A program made the translations under genes and the position numbers. A stretch of DNA of 64,000 nt from Nitrospira sp. MA-1 (GTDB taxonomy: Bacteria > Nitrospirota > Nitrospiria > Nitrospirales > UBA8639), in the NCBI GenBank assembly GCA_032139905.1, contig JAQJDB010000006.1:620001-684000 (forward strand), in the 5' to 3' direction. The stretch's first letter is position 1; the number at the start of each line of letters is the position of its first letter. The notes below the pieces were generated by a model. The model was not told the origin of the DNA. It searched no databases and saw nothing but the letters and a program-made list of their open reading frames with translations. Positions 63,809-64,000 of this stretch are shown piece by piece.

Positions 63809-64000
63809 ACGCTCAATTTAGCCCAAATTGCTGTCGGGACTCCCGGGCCATAAAGTTATTATGAATTCCCCATAATTGGAATTAGGAGTAGAAAAGACCG
63901 TCATCCAGAAATATTCAACGGAAAGATTTAGAAATGATTTGAAATTCTTTAAATAGTTAAAGAATTAATCATCTGACTCGGAATACCAGGTAAAGAGGAT
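63809..64000. other. AT-rich tail of the window with nothing recognised
   Basis: No ORF, hairpin or promoter of note was found in the last 190 bases. Confidence 0.4.

Overview
The window most likely comes from a member of Nitrospira (phylum Nitrospirota), a chemolithoautotrophic nitrite oxidiser. The main evidence is two stand-alone proteins that look like the gamma subunit of nitrite oxidoreductase (NxrC, ethylbenzene-dehydrogenase heme-domain family), a third such domain fused to c-type cytochromes, two unusual bd-like terminal oxidases with no CydB partner, a TorD-type chaperone, a Tat-targeted ferredoxin, TatA and MobA. The moderate GC by eye would fit the lower-GC marine or alkaline Nitrospira lineages, but that is inference. 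No rRNA, tRNA, CRISPR array or intact insertion sequence was recognised.

Region 1 (1-19898) is a plus-strand run of mostly exported or membrane proteins. It holds a large multicopper-oxidase-like protein (5' end outside the window), three proteins joining a cupredoxin-like copper site to a carboxypeptidase-regulatory-like domain, three SUMF1/formylglycine-generating-enzyme-like proteins that lack the catalytic cysteines, a LolA-like protein, a HEAT-repeat protein, and a thioredoxin/YyaL-like protein. A methyltransferase, a DUF420 membrane protein, a PCP_red-domain protein, a multi-pass membrane protein, a bd-like oxidase paralogue and a DUF3047 protein follow. It reads as a copper-centred periplasmic electron-transfer module with its own oxidase, and it is the best candidate here for an undescribed system. 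Its substrate cannot be told from sequence.

Region 2 (19943-26836) is the respiratory cluster. Three tiny single-span membrane proteins precede the main bd-like oxidase, a membrane-anchored diheme cytochrome c, a membrane-anchored monoheme cytochrome c, and a diheme cytochrome c fused to an NxrC-like heme b domain. A strong terminator closes it and abuts mobA.

Region 3 (26900-39504) is largely housekeeping: mobA, a family 9 glycosyltransferase, argS (with an odd insertion), tgt, yajC-secD-secF, then a multi-PAS histidine kinase and an NtrC-type regulator that overlap by four bases.

Region 4 (39578-55060) looks like a nitrite-oxidoreductase accessory island without the catalytic subunits. 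It contains a WD40 protein, a HELTH-motif zinc protein, a Tat-targeted ferredoxin with four cluster motifs, a TorD-like chaperone, NxrC-like protein 1, a B12-binding radical SAM enzyme, an unknown multi-pass membrane protein, a TPR protein, TatA, an NHL protein, NxrC-like protein 2, a small PDZ-like protein and two paralogous pentaheme cytochromes c.

Region 5 (55103-64000) holds ilvD (minus strand), an unknown single-span protein, a Gfo/Idh/MocA oxidoreductase and an unknown methyltransferase-like protein (both minus), kdsD and an O-antigen-ligase-like protein. The window ends in about 1 kb of poorly coding sequence with possible gene remnants.
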